Part shown: piece after piece, positions 46,126 to 55,454 of the stretch | How positions within the stretch are numbered: position 1 is the stretch's first letter | Layout: each line of letters starts with the position of its first letter | NCBI GenBank assembly: GCA_029972225.1 | Contig: CP124756.1 | Location: 124,001 to 188,000 of the forward strand | DNA from: Candidatus Thiothrix putei | GTDB lineage: Bacteria > Pseudomonadota > Gammaproteobacteria > Thiotrichales > Thiotrichaceae | Direction of reading: 5' to 3' | Length of the DNA stretch: 64,000 nt | Made by a program: the position numbers and the translations under genes | Notes under the pieces: generated by a model | What the model saw: the letters and a program-made list of their open reading frames with translations, nothing else | Told to the model about the DNA's origin: nothing | Database searches by the model: none

Positions 46126-47518
46126 AACAGTTACCATAAAATCTATATAAATCTATTCAAACTTTATCATTTTGGTTAGGTTTATAAAAGCGTAGTGCCG
46201 TTTATCCGTAAAAGATAGCAGCAAAAGCACGGATGACTAGACAACTATCACACCGTGCTGCATTCTGTTTGCCATGATCATCAGCCACAAAATCCGCCTT
46301 GACCCCAACCATAAGCAAGCGACGTACTTGGCGAAAGCCGCTGGTACAGCACGGTTCGCCTACAACTGGGCGTTGGCAGAATGGCAAACCCAATACACGG
46401 CATGGAAGGAAGACAACACTCAGCCAAAACCCAACCAAATGCGCTTGCGCCGCCAATTGAACGCCATCAAACGCGCACAATTCCCCTGGATGCTGGAAGT
46501 CACCAAAAACGCCCCACAAATGGCAATTATCCAACTCGGCGCAGCTTTCAAGAACTTCTTTGCGGGGCGAGCCAAGTACCCGCAATTCAAAAAGAAAGGC
46601 AAAAGCCGCGACAGTTTCACCCTCACCAACGACCAGTTCAGCCTTGACGGTTGCCGCATCCGCATTCCCAACCTTGGGGTAGTACGGATGCGGGAAACGT
46701 TACGCTTTTCCGGTAAAATTCTCTCTGCCACGATTTCCCGCACCGCTGACCAGTGGTTCGCCAGCATCACCGTGGACACCACCTCAAACCATCTCCCGCC
46801 TGCCAAAAACCAAGGCACGGTAGGGGTGGATTTGGGCGTATCTGCACTGGCAACCCTATCAACGGGGGAAAAAGTGGTTGGGGCAAAGCCGCATAAAGCC
46901 TTGCTTTCCCGCCTAAAACGGCTCTCGCGCAGCCTGTCCCGCAAGGTCAAAGGCAGTGCCAACCGTCACAAGGCGAAGCAGAAGCTGGCAACACTTCACG
47001 CACGTATTGCCAATATCCGCCAAGACAGTTTGCACCAGTTCACCACGGATTTAACCCGCCGTTTTCACACCATCGGCATTGAAGATTTGAACGTGTCGGG
47101 TATGGTGAAAAATCGCCATTTATCCCGTGCCATCAGTGATATGGGGTTTTTCGAGTTTCGCCGTCAACTGGAATACAAGGCGGGAATGCGCGGTGCGGTG
47201 GTCGTGGTGGCTGATCGGTTTTTTGCCTCCAGCAAAACCTGTTCTGCTGCTGGCTGTGGGCATAAAGTGGACAAGCTGCCACTGTCGGTACGTGAATGGA
47301 CTTGCCCCGTTTGCGGTGCAGTCCATGACCGTGACGTAAATGCCGCCAAGAATTTAGAAGAATACGCCGTGAGTTACACGGTGTCTGCCTGTGGAGGGGA
47401 AGGCTCTGGTCTTGGGCGCAAGCCGAAGACGAAACCAGCCCCCGTGAAGCAGGAATTCAACACCATGACTACTTTTAGTTAGCTATAGGTAGATTTGGGT
47501 AGGTTTGAAATAACGGTT
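46123..47518 (+). mobile_element. IS200/IS605-type TnpB-only insertion element (IS1341-like)
   Basis: About 1396 bases inserted in cfa. GGTT occurs directly before the left edge (46119-46122) and as the last four bases at the right edge (47515-47518). Removing 46123-47518 restores the cfa frame exactly (GTT ACG GTG TCA). This matches IS200/IS605 behaviour, in which the left tetranucleotide is the target and the right one belongs to the element. There is no target duplication, no terminal inverted repeat and no TnpA. GGTTTGAAA is repeated at 46119-46127 and 47502-47510. A 7-bp stem (AGCACGG/CCGTGCT) lies at 46226-46259 before tnpB. Confidence 0.85.
46274..47482 (+). CDS. tnpB: RNA-guided endonuclease TnpB family protein (IS605 OrfB)
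   Basis: 402 residues, full length. The N-terminal OrfB_IS605 helix-turn-helix (ARFAYNWALAEWQTQYTAWK) is followed by the split RuvC nuclease. Its acidic residues are D186 in VGVDLGVSALATL, E270 in IGIEDLNVSGM and D352/D354 in HDRDVNAAKNLEEYA. The zinc ribbon CSAAGCGHK ... WTCPVCG sits between the last two. All catalytic positions are intact. TnpB proteins cut DNA guided by an omega-RNA transcribed from the right end of the element, so the guide here would begin with cfa sequence from 47519. No TnpA transposase accompanies it, so movement would depend on one in trans. Confidence 0.93.
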   Translation: MIISHKIRLDPNHKQATYLAKAAGTARFAYNWALAEWQTQYTAWKEDNTQPKPNQMRLRRQLNAIKRAQFPWMLEVTKNAPQMAIIQLGAAFKNFFAGRAKYPQFKKKGKSRDSFTLTNDQFSLDGCRIRIPNLGVVRMRETLRFSGKILSATISRTADQWFASITVDTTSNHLPPAKNQGTVGVDLGVSALATLSTGEKVVGAKPHKALLSRLKRLSRSLSRKVKGSANRHKAKQKLATLHARIANIRQDSLHQFTTDLTRRFHTIGIEDLNVSGMVKNRHLSRAISDMGFFEFRRQLEYKAGMRGAVVVVADRFFASSKTCSAAGCGHKVDKLPLSVREWTCPVCGAVHDRDVNAAKNLEEYAVSYTVSACGGEGSGLGRKPKTKPAPVKQEFNTMTTFS

Positions 47519-48085
47519 ACGGTGTCACGGGAACAGCAAGTACTGGCAGAAGAGCGTTGCCGAGGTTTGCCAGTTGACATCCGTTTGCAGGATTATCGTG
47601 ATATAACCGGGCAATTCGACAAGGTGGTGTCTATCGGTATGTTTGAGCACGTGGGGTTAAAAAATTACGCTGCTTATTTTGCGATGGTGCAACGGGTATT
47701 AAAACCGGATGGTGTCTTTGCCCTGCATACGATTGGGACTGATCGGCAGGTACAGGCAACGGATCCTTGGATTGAACGTTACATTTTCCCTAATGGTCAA
47801 CTGCCCACTCTCGCACAAATTGCAGGGGCGTGCGAACCGCATTTCGTGGTTGAAGATGTGCAGAATTTAGGCGCAGATTATGACACGACGCTCATGGTTT
47901 GGCAGCAGCGTTTTAGTGCGGCGTGGTCTGGACTACAGCAGCGCTATACGGCACGTTTCCGACGCATGTGGGAGTATTACTTGCTAACGTGTGCTGGCGC
48001 TTTCCGTAGCGGGCAGTTGCAGTTGTTTCAGTTAGTACTGAGGCAGCGCAATCGGCAGCGCAACCGTTACGATGCCCCACGTTGA
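47519..48085 (+). pseudogene. cfa: cyclopropane-fatty-acyl-phospholipid synthase, C-terminal fragment
   Basis: 188 residues continuing the N-terminal fragment without loss: TVSREQQVLAEERCRGLPVD, LQDYRDITGQFDKVVSIGMFEHVG, KPDGVFALHTIG, PWIERYIFPNG, SEPHFV-like EPHFVVEDVQNLGADYDTTLMVW and CAGAFRSGQLQLFQLV. No stop or frameshift has accumulated, so the disruption looks recent. A start codon is available in the element-derived leader at 47495, but the fragment lacks the membrane-binding N-terminal domain and the glycine-rich SAM loop. Its last 19 bases overlap the convergent Fur-family gene. Confidence 0.9.
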
Positions 48086-48525
48086 GCCGCAGATGAACCA
48101 GCCGCGCAATCCGGGCATTGCCCTTGGAGATTCAGTTCGACTTCTTCAAGCTGGTAGCCGGGGGGAAGGCTAAATAGCCAAGCGGGTTGAAGATTTTCTA
48201 AGCAAAACACATGTTCACAGTGTTTGCAATAAAAATGGGCGTGTTGCTGTGGAACCCCCGTTTGGGCATTGTAACGCCAAGTACGGTCTACACCGGCAAT
48301 TTTATGCGCCACATGGTGTTCCACCAACCAATCCAAGGCACGGTAGAGGGTTACGCGGTCAAAGGTGTCGCCTTGTTGTTGGGCGAGCTGTTCGATTTCC
48401 TGATGGGTGAGAGCAGTTTTGGCTTCCAGCAATATGCTGAGTACGCCAATTCTAGCAGGTGTTACCCGACCATTGGATTGCTGAAGTAGTGTACGGGCAG
48501 TTTGTTCATAGGGGGGTGCAGTCAT
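48067..48525 (-). CDS. Fur-family metal-responsive transcriptional regulator
   Basis: 152 residues. The N-terminal winged helix (VTPARIGVLSILLEAKTALTHQEI ... DRVTLYRALDWLVEHHVA) is followed by the dimerisation/metal domain. That domain has HAHFYCKHCEHVFCLE and QCPDC, giving the paired CxxC zinc site of the Fur superfamily. Whether it senses iron (Fur), zinc (Zur) or peroxide (PerR) cannot be fixed. The short and relatively His-poor C-terminus is closer to Zur-like members (weak inference). A zinc-free L31 gene lies 7 kb away, a common Zur target. It is divergent from hemC over a 314-base gap and overlaps the cfa tail by 19 bases. Confidence 0.85.
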   Translation of the reverse strand: MTAPPYEQTARTLLQQSNGRVTPARIGVLSILLEAKTALTHQEIEQLAQQQGDTFDRVTLYRALDWLVEHHVAHKIAGVDRTWRYNAQTGVPQQHAHFYCKHCEHVFCLENLQPAWLFSLPPGYQLEEVELNLQGQCPDCAAGSSAAQRGAS

Positions 48526-48839
48526 TCGCTCACTTTAGCACTCTTGAAGTAATCAAGGAAGTGCCGGATCCGGGCTAAAGATCCGGCACGTTACAAGCGA
48601 AACATTATGGGGGCTGATCATTTCGCCCGTCCCTGAACAACCACGTTAAGAGGAAGAGATAAGTATAACTTCCGTGTTATTTTTTCATTCCGTTGGTCGT
48701 ATCCTTAATGTAGCCTGAATAGAAAAAAATACAAGGGTTATGGTTAAATTTTAATCGTAAATATTTTGCAAGGATGGAAGTTAAGCCCACTTTGCCGTAA
48801 AGTGCTACGCTATCATTGGATTAGACACGCGCAGGAATC
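48526..48839. other. intergenic region between the Fur-family gene and hemC
   Basis: No gene is visible in this 314-base divergent region. It holds a perfect 10-bp inverted repeat, GTGCCGGATC / GATCCGGCAC, around nine bases (48561-48589). A shorter one, ATAAC-N6-GTTAT, lies at 48665-48680 in an AT-rich stretch and could be a metal-regulator operator. The remaining sequence presumably carries the two promoters; I cannot place -35/-10 pairs with confidence. Confidence 0.5.
48561..48589. repeat. 10-bp perfect inverted repeat upstream of the Fur-family gene
   Basis: GTGCCGGATC and GATCCGGCAC flank a nine-base loop. No T tract follows on either strand, so it is more likely an operator or a REP-like hairpin than a terminator. 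Confidence 0.45.
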
Positions 48840-49769
48840 ATGTCCGAAATTATTCGTATCGCCACTCGTACCAGTCCGCTTGCCATGTGGCAGGCCGAAC
48901 ATGTCGCACGCCGTTTACAGGAACTTCACCCCAACCTTCAGATTGAAATGGTGGGTATGGTGACGCGTGGTGATAAAATTCTGGATAGCCCGTTGTCCAA
49001 AATCGGCGGCAAAGGCTTGTTCGTGAAAGAGCTGGAATTAGGGATGTTGGAAGGGACTGCGGATATTGCGGTGCATTCGATGAAAGATGTGCCGATGGAA
49101 TTCCCTGAAGGTTTGCACTTACCCATTATTTTGGAGCGTGAAGACCCTCGCGATGCGTTTGTGTCCAACCGTTACCAAACCTTGGATGAGCTGCCGCATG
49201 GGGCTGTGGTTGGCACATCCAGTTTGCGCCGCCAGACACAAATCCGCGCCCGTTACCCGCATTTGCACATTAAGGATTTACGCGGCAACGTCAATACCCG
49301 CCTAGCGAAGTTGGATAACGGTGAATACGATGCCATTATTCTGGCGGCTGCTGGGTTGATTCGCCTTGAATTCCAGTCACGCATTACCGCCTATTTGTCC
49401 ACCGAACAGAGTTTGCCTGCGATTGGGCAAGGTGCGGTCGGCATTGAGTGTCGTCGGCATGATCCACGGGTGGAAAATTTGCTGGCACCGTTGCGTCATG
49501 CGGAAACTACGGTGTGTGTGCGTGCCGAACGCGCGATGAATCACCGCCTTAACGGTGGTTGCCAAGTACCTGTCGCGGGGTTTGCTGAGTTGCAAGAGGG
49601 TGTGCTGCGAATGCGTGGGTTGATTGGTTTTCCGGATGGTTCGGCGCTGTACCATTGTGAGCAACACGGTTGTGCGGTCGATCCAGAGGCATTAGGCGTG
49701 GCGATTGCCGAGGATTTGTTGGCACAAGGTGGGGATAAAGTGCTGGCTTTGTTGGGGATTCATGCCTAA
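48840..49769 (+). CDS. hemC: hydroxymethylbilane synthase (porphobilinogen deaminase)
   Basis: 309 residues. It joins four porphobilinogen units into hydroxymethylbilane in heme synthesis. The N-terminus [18 protein letters not shown], the [19 protein letters not shown] motif, [11 protein letters not shown] and LRGNVNTRL are conserved. The dipyrromethane cofactor cysteine is C241 in [16 protein letters not shown] precedes the ATG. The stop overlaps hemD by eight bases, beginning a four-gene heme operon. Confidence 0.97.
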   Translation: MSEIIRIATRTSPLAMWQAEHVARRLQELHPNLQIEMVGMVTRGDKILDSPLSKIGGKGLFVKELELGMLEGTADIAVHSMKDVPMEFPEGLHLPIILEREDPRDAFVSNRYQTLDELPHGAVVGTSSLRRQTQIRARYPHLHIKDLRGNVNTRLAKLDNGEYDAIILAAAGLIRLEFQSRITAYLSTEQSLPAIGQGAVGIECRRHDPRVENLLAPLRHAETTVCVRAERAMNHRLNGGCQVPVAGFAELQEGVLRMRGLIGFPDGSALYHCEQHGCAVDPEALGVAIAEDLLAQGGDKVLALLGIHA

Positions 49770-50541
49770 AGTGCTGCATGACTTGCATGTGATGGTGACA
49801 CGTCCTGCTCATCAGGCAGAAGGTTTGCGTCAACGTTTGGAACAGGCGGGCGCTATCGTGCAATTATTGCCAGTGGTTGAGGTTTGCCCGCTGGAGAATC
49901 CGCAAGCCGCGTTAACCACATTGGCGCAGCTATCACGCTATGACACTGCCGTGTTTATCAGTGCGAATGCGGTAAGTTATGGCTTGAGCTTATTAGACGC
50001 GCAACAAGGCGAAGTGTTGCAAACTTTGGTGTTGGGGGCGATTGGTAAACAGACGGCGAGCGTGTTGCAACAGCAGGGTTTTACCGCGCATTGGGTTCCA
50101 CAACAGGGTTTTACCAGTGAAGATTTCCTTGCTTTGCCGCAAACACAGCAATTAGCGAATCGGCATATCCTGATTTTTCGGGGGCAAGGGGGGCGGGAAT
50201 TACTCGCGGATACCTTGCGTGAACGCGGTGCACAAGTGACTTATGTTGATGTGTACCGACGGGTTTGCCCACAAATCGATGCCAGTCACCTGAAATCCCT
50301 TCATGAACAGCAGCAGCTTGATATAATCACTATTACCAGTAGCGAGGGGCTATTGAATTTGCTCGTCATGCTGAATAATCCCGACTGGATAAAAACGGTT
50401 CCCCTGCTGGTTGGTAGCCAGCGTATGTTAGCAACGGCACGCCAAGCCGGATTTACCGGAATCATCCGCATTGCAGACAACCCCGGTGATGAGGCCATGT
50501 TGCAGGCACTCCTCCATTGGGTACAGGAATTCCAACCATGA
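49762..50541 (+). CDS. hemD: uroporphyrinogen-III synthase
   Basis: 259 residues, of the usual length for this poorly conserved family. It cyclises hydroxymethylbilane with ring-D inversion. [23 protein letters not shown], the AVFISANAV segment and [13 protein letters not shown] fit HemD. ATG 49762 inside the hemC end, preceded by TTGGGG, gives the family start; the frame is open further upstream. Position between hemC and hemX supports the call. Its stop overlaps hemX in ATGA. Confidence 0.92.
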   Translation: MPKVLHDLHVMVTRPAHQAEGLRQRLEQAGAIVQLLPVVEVCPLENPQAALTTLAQLSRYDTAVFISANAVSYGLSLLDAQQGEVLQTLVLGAIGKQTASVLQQQGFTAHWVPQQGFTSEDFLALPQTQQLANRHILIFRGQGGRELLADTLRERGAQVTYVDVYRRVCPQIDASHLKSLHEQQQLDIITITSSEGLLNLLVMLNNPDWIKTVPLLVGSQRMLATARQAGFTGIIRIADNPGDEAMLQALLHWVQEFQP

Positions 50542-51839
50542 TTGATAAAGCAGCGACACACGAAGCTGATAACGAGACTTTGCACACAGCAGTTGATGCT
50601 GTTGATCACCTCGGTAACGATGTTGGGTATGCCGCCCCCAAAAAATCAACGGGTGCTCGTTTTGCTGTGTTTGTGTCTATTTTGGCACTGTCTTTCACGG
50701 CTATCGGTATTGCTGCGGGCTATAAGCATTGGCAGCGTATGAATGACAAAGCACGTGGCAATGAGGCTGAGATTGCAGCGTTACGTGAACAGTTACAAAG
50801 TGTACCTACCAGCGATGCGCTGAATACCTTACGGCAAGATTTGGATGCTAAGGCCACGCAGGCATTAAGCAATAATGATCGGGCACTTCAGGAAATGGCG
50901 CGGCTACAAAATCAAACCCGCCAATTCGCGGATACGGTGGCCTCACAAGTTGAGCAGGTCACTTTCCTGCAAGCTAAAATGCAGCAAAGTGCCACACCCG
51001 CCAGTGCTAATGAGTGGCAAATCACGGAGGTCGAATTTTTGCTGCAATTAGCAGGGCGGCAATTGCATTTGGCGCAAGATGTTCGCACTGCGATTTCTGC
51101 GTTGAAGGAAGCGGATACTTTGTTGGCAAAAGCGGGTTCAGTGAATTACCTGACGGTACGCCAACAGATTGCACGGGATATTTCTGCTTTAGAAGCTGTG
51201 CCTGTCCCTGATATTGTGGGCGTTTCCCAACGTATTAATGCGCTGATGCTGGGTTTAAAACCCTTACCAGCCTTGAGTTCGACACCGGTTGCAGGGGAGT
51301 CGGTGGCCTTGACTGGCGCGACTGAGGCGGATGTGACCGGCAATTCATTGTGGGCAGACTACAAGCGTAAAGCCTTGGAAACTCTCAACGAGGCAATTGT
51401 GATCCGTGAGCACGATAAGCCTTTGCAAATGCAATTGGATGCGGATGCACGCTTACATTTGTTCCAGCTTCTGCAACTGCGGCTCGAAAATCTGCGCTTA
51501 TTGGTGCTTCAGCGTGATCATGTGGGGTTTCGTGCTCAACTGGGGTTGATTCAGGAAACGCTGAGTGAGTATTACCCGCCTGATCAGGCTAAACCGGTAT
51601 TAGCGGAGTTGGATGACATCGGTAAGCTGGAATTACAGCCGGTTCTCCCGGATATTTCTGCCAGCCTCAAACAATTGGAAAGTGCACGCCATGCGGAAGC
51701 CTCCAGAGTGATACAGGAAGCTGAAAGCAACAATGCCGAGACTAAAAAGGTTGAGACGGGGGATGCAGAGGCTGGTAAAGCAGCAAAACCTGCCAAAACC
51801 ACGGATAAAGCTAAATCAGAGGGAGGCAAACGCGAATGA
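50538..51839 (+). CDS. hemX: HemX-like membrane protein
   Basis: 433 residues. A cytoplasmic leader, one transmembrane helix (about 43-65, FAVFVSILALSFTAIGIAAG) and a long coiled-coil region precede the conserved EWQITEVEFLLQLAGRQLHLAQD segment. The C-terminal tail is Ala/Lys/Glu-rich. It is often labelled a uroporphyrinogen-III methyltransferase but has no SAM-binding sequence; the family role in heme synthesis is unclear. ATG 50538 overlaps hemD by four bases and has AGGA ten bases upstream. It overlaps hemY by ATGA. Confidence 0.9.
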   Translation: MIDKAATHEADNETLHTAVDAVDHLGNDVGYAAPKKSTGARFAVFVSILALSFTAIGIAAGYKHWQRMNDKARGNEAEIAALREQLQSVPTSDALNTLRQDLDAKATQALSNNDRALQEMARLQNQTRQFADTVASQVEQVTFLQAKMQQSATPASANEWQITEVEFLLQLAGRQLHLAQDVRTAISALKEADTLLAKAGSVNYLTVRQQIARDISALEAVPVPDIVGVSQRINALMLGLKPLPALSSTPVAGESVALTGATEADVTGNSLWADYKRKALETLNEAIVIREHDKPLQMQLDADARLHLFQLLQLRLENLRLLVLQRDHVGFRAQLGLIQETLSEYYPPDQAKPVLAELDDIGKLELQPVLPDISASLKQLESARHAEASRVIQEAESNNAETKKVETGDAEAGKAAKPAKTTDKAKSEGGKRE

Positions 51840-53113
51840 TGTTTTACCTGATCGTGTTGCTGATCCTGATCGCTCTGATTGTGTGGATGGGGCAAGTGGT
51901 ATTATCACACCCTGGCATTGCCACCATTACGTGGGGGGTGTGGAGTTTTGAGATGAAGACTGCCACCTTGGCAGCTTTAGTTCTGTTGGCGTGTGTGGGT
52001 TTTTACCTGTTGGTGAGTTTGCTGCGTCACGGTTTTGGAATGCGTCGCAGCTTCAGCCGGTTTCGTGCCGCACGGTTGGGGAGCAAGGCTAACCGGGCGC
52101 TAACTCAAGGGCTGATTCAGTTAACAGAAGGTCACTGGGATAAAGCAGAAAAATTGTTGGTGGATCATGCACCCTACAGCGATACACCGTTGCTGAATTA
52201 CTTGGCGGCAGCAAGGGCGGCGCACATGCGTGAAGCTTATGAACGCCGGGATGAGTTGCTCAAACAAGCGATTGAAAGTGATAGTAAAGCCAATGTTGCG
52301 GTGGGTGTTTCGCAAGCTGAAATGCAATTCGGTAGTGGGCAGCTAGAACAAGCACACGCTACCTTAGTGCGTTTGCGCGATCTCTCCCCTAAGCATCCTT
52401 ATGTGCTGAAGTTGCTGGCTAAGGTATTGTATCGGCAAGAAAACTGGGATGCTTTATTGGGTTTGTTGCCCGATTTAGCTAAACAAAACTTGTTGAAAAA
52501 TGACGACATGAGCAAAGTGCAAGGTGCAACCCTGAAAGCCATGTTTCAGCATTATGCGAAGGCAGGGCAGACCGATAAACTACAGGCTATGTGGAAAAAA
52601 CTACCCGCTCCGATCCGCGAAAACCACGAAGCTATTCTGCTCTATGCCAAAGCGTTGCACTCCGCCGGGGATGATTTGGCCTGTAATAGCTTTATCAGTA
52701 GCATTCTGAACAAACGTTGGGATGATGGGCTGGCTGATTTGTTCGGGCGCACTCAGCACCACAGCCTTGGCAATACTATCCAGCAAGCAGAAAAGTGGCA
52801 ACTCAGCCAACCTGAGAACAACCCGGCATTGCTGTTGCTATTAGCACGTTTATATAACCAGCAAAAATTGTGGGGAATGGCGAAAAGCTATTACGAAGCC
52901 AGCCTTAATCAAGCCCCAAACACGGAGGGCTACCTGGAGTTGGCTGAATTGTTGGAAACGATGAAAGAGCCGGAAAATGCGCAACGCTGTTACCGCATGG
53001 GCTTGCGTTATTGCATCCGCAGTGACGGTGAAAAGCTAAATTTAACCCCAACGCAGCGTCCGCAGGTTAACCCGCAGACACCGCCAGCACTAACGCCTTA
53101 TAACGGCTTATAA
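51836..53113 (+). CDS. hemY: HemY-like TPR membrane protein
   Basis: 425 residues. Two N-terminal transmembrane helices (about 1-20 and 42-62) are followed by an FRAARLGSKANRALTQGLIQLTEG segment typical of HemY. Tetratricopeptide-type repeats follow (AHATLVRLRDLSPKHPYVLK, LLARLYNQQKLWGMAKSYYE and others). The protein is membrane-bound and probably scaffolds late heme enzymes; it is unrelated to the Bacillus HemY oxidase. It ends against the convergent malic enzyme gene with a six-base overlap. Confidence 0.92.
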   Translation: MMFYLIVLLILIALIVWMGQVVLSHPGIATITWGVWSFEMKTATLAALVLLACVGFYLLVSLLRHGFGMRRSFSRFRAARLGSKANRALTQGLIQLTEGHWDKAEKLLVDHAPYSDTPLLNYLAAARAAHMREAYERRDELLKQAIESDSKANVAVGVSQAEMQFGSGQLEQAHATLVRLRDLSPKHPYVLKLLAKVLYRQENWDALLGLLPDLAKQNLLKNDDMSKVQGATLKAMFQHYAKAGQTDKLQAMWKKLPAPIRENHEAILLYAKALHSAGDDLACNSFISSILNKRWDDGLADLFGRTQHHSLGNTIQQAEKWQLSQPENNPALLLLLARLYNQQKLWGMAKSYYEASLNQAPNTEGYLELAELLETMKEPENAQRCYRMGLRYCIRSDGEKLNLTPTQRPQVNPQTPPALTPYNGL

Positions 53114-54331
53114 CGGAAGACGTGCAACACCACTGTCAATCGCTGCCTGGGCGACGGCAGTGGGTACACGTTCGCGTAAGCGCAGATCAAAAGGTTTAGG
53201 AATGATGTAATCTTTTCCAAACGTTAACGATGCTAAGCCGTAAGCATCTAGTACATCTTGGGGGACAGGTTCACGTGCTAATGCAGCTAAGGTGTATACG
53301 GCTGCTTTGAGCATGTCGATATTGATGCAGCGAGCACGCACATCTAACGCACCCCGGAACAGGAATGGGAAACCGAGTACATTGTTGATTTGGTTAGGGT
53401 GATCGCTGCGTCCGGTTGCCATAATCAAGTCACTGCGTAGTGCCAAGGCTACGTTTGGATTAATTTCTGGGTCAGGATTAGACAACGCGAACACAATCGG
53501 GTTAGCTGCCATGCTATTGAGCATCTCAATACTCATGATGTCGGGGCCAGACAAACCGATGAACACATCCGCACCTTGACACGCATCCGCCAGCGTATGC
53601 TTGTCGGTATCCACCGCATAATCCCGTTTGAAAGTGTTCAAATCCGTGCGCCCGGTATGCAATACACCTTTGCTATCCACCATCAACAGCTTTTGCTTGT
53701 TCGCCCCTAATGCTGCCAGCAAATTCATCGAGGCTATCCCCGCCGCGCCTGCACCGACGCACACGATGTTGACTTCTGCCAAGGTTTTGCCCTGAAGTTC
53801 CAGCGCATTCATCAAACCCGCCGCAATAATGACTGCCGTGCCATGCTGATCGTCGTGAAATACGGGAATATCGAGCATCGCTTGTAAGCGCTTTTCGATC
53901 TCAAAACAGCGTGGCGCGGAAATATCTTCCAGATTAATCCCACCGAAAGTACCCGCAATGTTCCTCACCACGGTGATGAACTCTTCCACATCTTGGGTGG
54001 CAACCTCAATATCAAAGACATCGATGTCGGCAAAACGCTTGAATAACAGCCCCTTGCCTTCCATGACGGGTTTGCCAGCGAGTGCGCCGACATTGCCTAA
54101 GCCCAGCACTGCTGAGCCATCGGAAATGACGGCAACCAGATTACCTTTGCCAGTGTAACGGTAGGCTGCTTCTGGATCTTTGTGGATTTCGCGTACCGGT
54201 TCGGCAACACCGGGAGAATAGGCTAAGGCCAAATCCCGCTGCGTTGCGGTTGGCTTGGTGATGTGGGTGGCAATTTTGCCGGGACGTGGTTCAGCGTGAT
54301 ATTTCAGCGCATCTTCTTTTAACGTAGACAT
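53108..54331 (-). CDS. NAD(P)-dependent malic enzyme, short form
   Basis: 407 residues. It decarboxylates malate to pyruvate and produces NAD(P)H. The core motifs are present: YSPGVAEPVREI, GNLVAVISDGSAVLGLGNVG, KGLLFKRFADIDVFDIE, NLEDISAPRCFEIE, FHDDQHGTAVI and the Rossmann VCVGAGAAGIA. It lacks the C-terminal phosphotransacetylase-like domain of the long MaeB enzymes (about 750 residues). I chose ATG 54331, which has GGAGGAG upstream, over a longer frame opening at 54430. NAD or NADP preference is not clear from sequence. Confidence 0.93.
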   Translation of the reverse strand: MSTLKEDALKYHAEPRPGKIATHITKPTATQRDLALAYSPGVAEPVREIHKDPEAAYRYTGKGNLVAVISDGSAVLGLGNVGALAGKPVMEGKGLLFKRFADIDVFDIEVATQDVEEFITVVRNIAGTFGGINLEDISAPRCFEIEKRLQAMLDIPVFHDDQHGTAVIIAAGLMNALELQGKTLAEVNIVCVGAGAAGIASMNLLAALGANKQKLLMVDSKGVLHTGRTDLNTFKRDYAVDTDKHTLADACQGADVFIGLSGPDIMSIEMLNSMAANPIVFALSNPDPEINPNVALALRSDLIMATGRSDHPNQINNVLGFPFLFRGALDVRARCINIDMLKAAVYTLAALAREPVPQDVLDAYGLASLTFGKDYIIPKPFDLRLRERVPTAVAQAAIDSGVARLPL

Positions 54332-54386
54332 GGCTCCTCCGCCTGCTGGGTTTAATGTGTTGGGGCTAACTGAGTGTGCTGCAATC

Positions 54387-55370
54387 TTATTGTATGGTCT
54401 TGAGTAACTGACCGGGGCGGGGTTCGCCATTCGGAAACAGGCCGTTCAGCACGCGCAAATGCATGGCTGGATTGTTGCTTAAGCGGCTGGAGCGTGCGAG
54501 GTTATCGAATGTGTCGCCGGGGCGTGCTGTGAGCAAGCGTACCTGTACAGTTTGTCCATTACCCAGAGGTAGGCGTAAACCTTCGATTTGCTGTAAGTAG
54601 GTTTCATGACCTGCATCGCGTGTGCCAGTACCATAGCGCCTCGCCTGTCCGATCAGTTGCTGTAAACGCAGGTCATTGTTGGGATGAGTGGAAAACAGGT
54701 CACGATAAGGGTCGGAACTGCCGCCTTTGAATTGATCATAAGCTTGCAGCGTGGCAATCACATTGGCCATGTTGGCTGGATCGTAACCAGCACGGGCGAG
54801 GTATTCAGCACCTAAGCCATCTGCGTCCAGTTCTTGGTTACGGCTGTAGTTGCTTAAGCCCAGTTCACCTAGGGTTCCGATAAGTTCTTTATTGCCCAGT
54901 TTTTCACTGAGAACGTTGGTGACAATGCCGCCTACCACGCCCCAAGAGGCTTGACTAACGTTATGGCGGGCAGCAACGTGACCGGTTTCATGTCCGAGCA
55001 CACCCGCGAGTTCTGCTTCGGAATTCAGATAAGCCATCAGGCCAGTGGTGATATAGATGTAGCCACCGGGTAAGGCAAATGCATTGACGGCTGGGTCATC
55101 CAGTACCGTAAAGGTAAACCGCAGATTGTTGCGGTGGCTTTGTGCTGCCATTAACTGCCCAATACGATTGACATACGCTTGTAGGGCTGCATTTTGGTAA
55201 GCGGGTGTTTTAGCGAGAATTTCTCGGTGTGCTTGTTGCCCTGTCTGAATTTCTTCAGCCTCTGACATCAGGGCGAGTTGATTTTCACCTGAAACCGGGT
55301 TGGCAGAACAACCAGCCAGCAGTGTAGCACTGCTAAGGAGGATGCTGGTTACTAAGGTAGTTAGCCGCAT
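54387..55370 (-). CDS. M48-family periplasmic metalloprotease lipoprotein
   Basis: 327 residues. A lipoprotein signal ends at LLAGC (C21). The zinc site HETGH is at 127-131, with the third ligand Glu in NQELDADGLGAEYL, preceded by FALPGGYIYITTGLM. The C-terminal 60 residues (VRLLTARPGDTFDNLARSS ... PRPGQLLKTI) look like a small LysM-type module rather than the TPR of BepA. It probably degrades or checks misfolded envelope proteins. ATG 55370 has GGAGA eight bases upstream. Confidence 0.88.
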   Translation of the reverse strand: MRLTTLVTSILLSSATLLAGCSANPVSGENQLALMSEAEEIQTGQQAHREILAKTPAYQNAALQAYVNRIGQLMAAQSHRNNLRFTFTVLDDPAVNAFALPGGYIYITTGLMAYLNSEAELAGVLGHETGHVAARHNVSQASWGVVGGIVTNVLSEKLGNKELIGTLGELGLSNYSRNQELDADGLGAEYLARAGYDPANMANVIATLQAYDQFKGGSSDPYRDLFSTHPNNDLRLQQLIGQARRYGTGTRDAGHETYLQQIEGLRLPLGNGQTVQVRLLTARPGDTFDNLARSSRLSNNPAMHLRVLNGLFPNGEPRPGQLLKTIQ

Positions 55371-55398
55371 ATTATCGTTCTCCGTCAAAAACAAAAAA

Positions 55399-55420
55399 GG
55401 CGCTCGTTAGAGCGCCTTTT
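55399..55420 (-). terminator. bidirectional rho-independent terminator after rpmE
   Basis: GGCGCTC, a GTTA loop and GAGCGCC form a 7-bp stem with T runs on both sides: six Ts on the minus strand, ending the rpmE transcript, and four on the plus strand. Confidence 0.85.
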
Positions 55421-55454
55421 AATGATGCATGATTCTGGAACAGTCTGCTAGGAC

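Noticed and set aside
46123-47518. Complete IS605 transposon with TnpA
   Set aside because: Only tnpB is present and the remaining non-coding ends are too short for a tnpA gene.
53108-54331. Truncated MaeB as a pseudogene
   Set aside because: The malic enzyme core is complete and short malic enzymes without the phosphotransacetylase domain are a normal family form.
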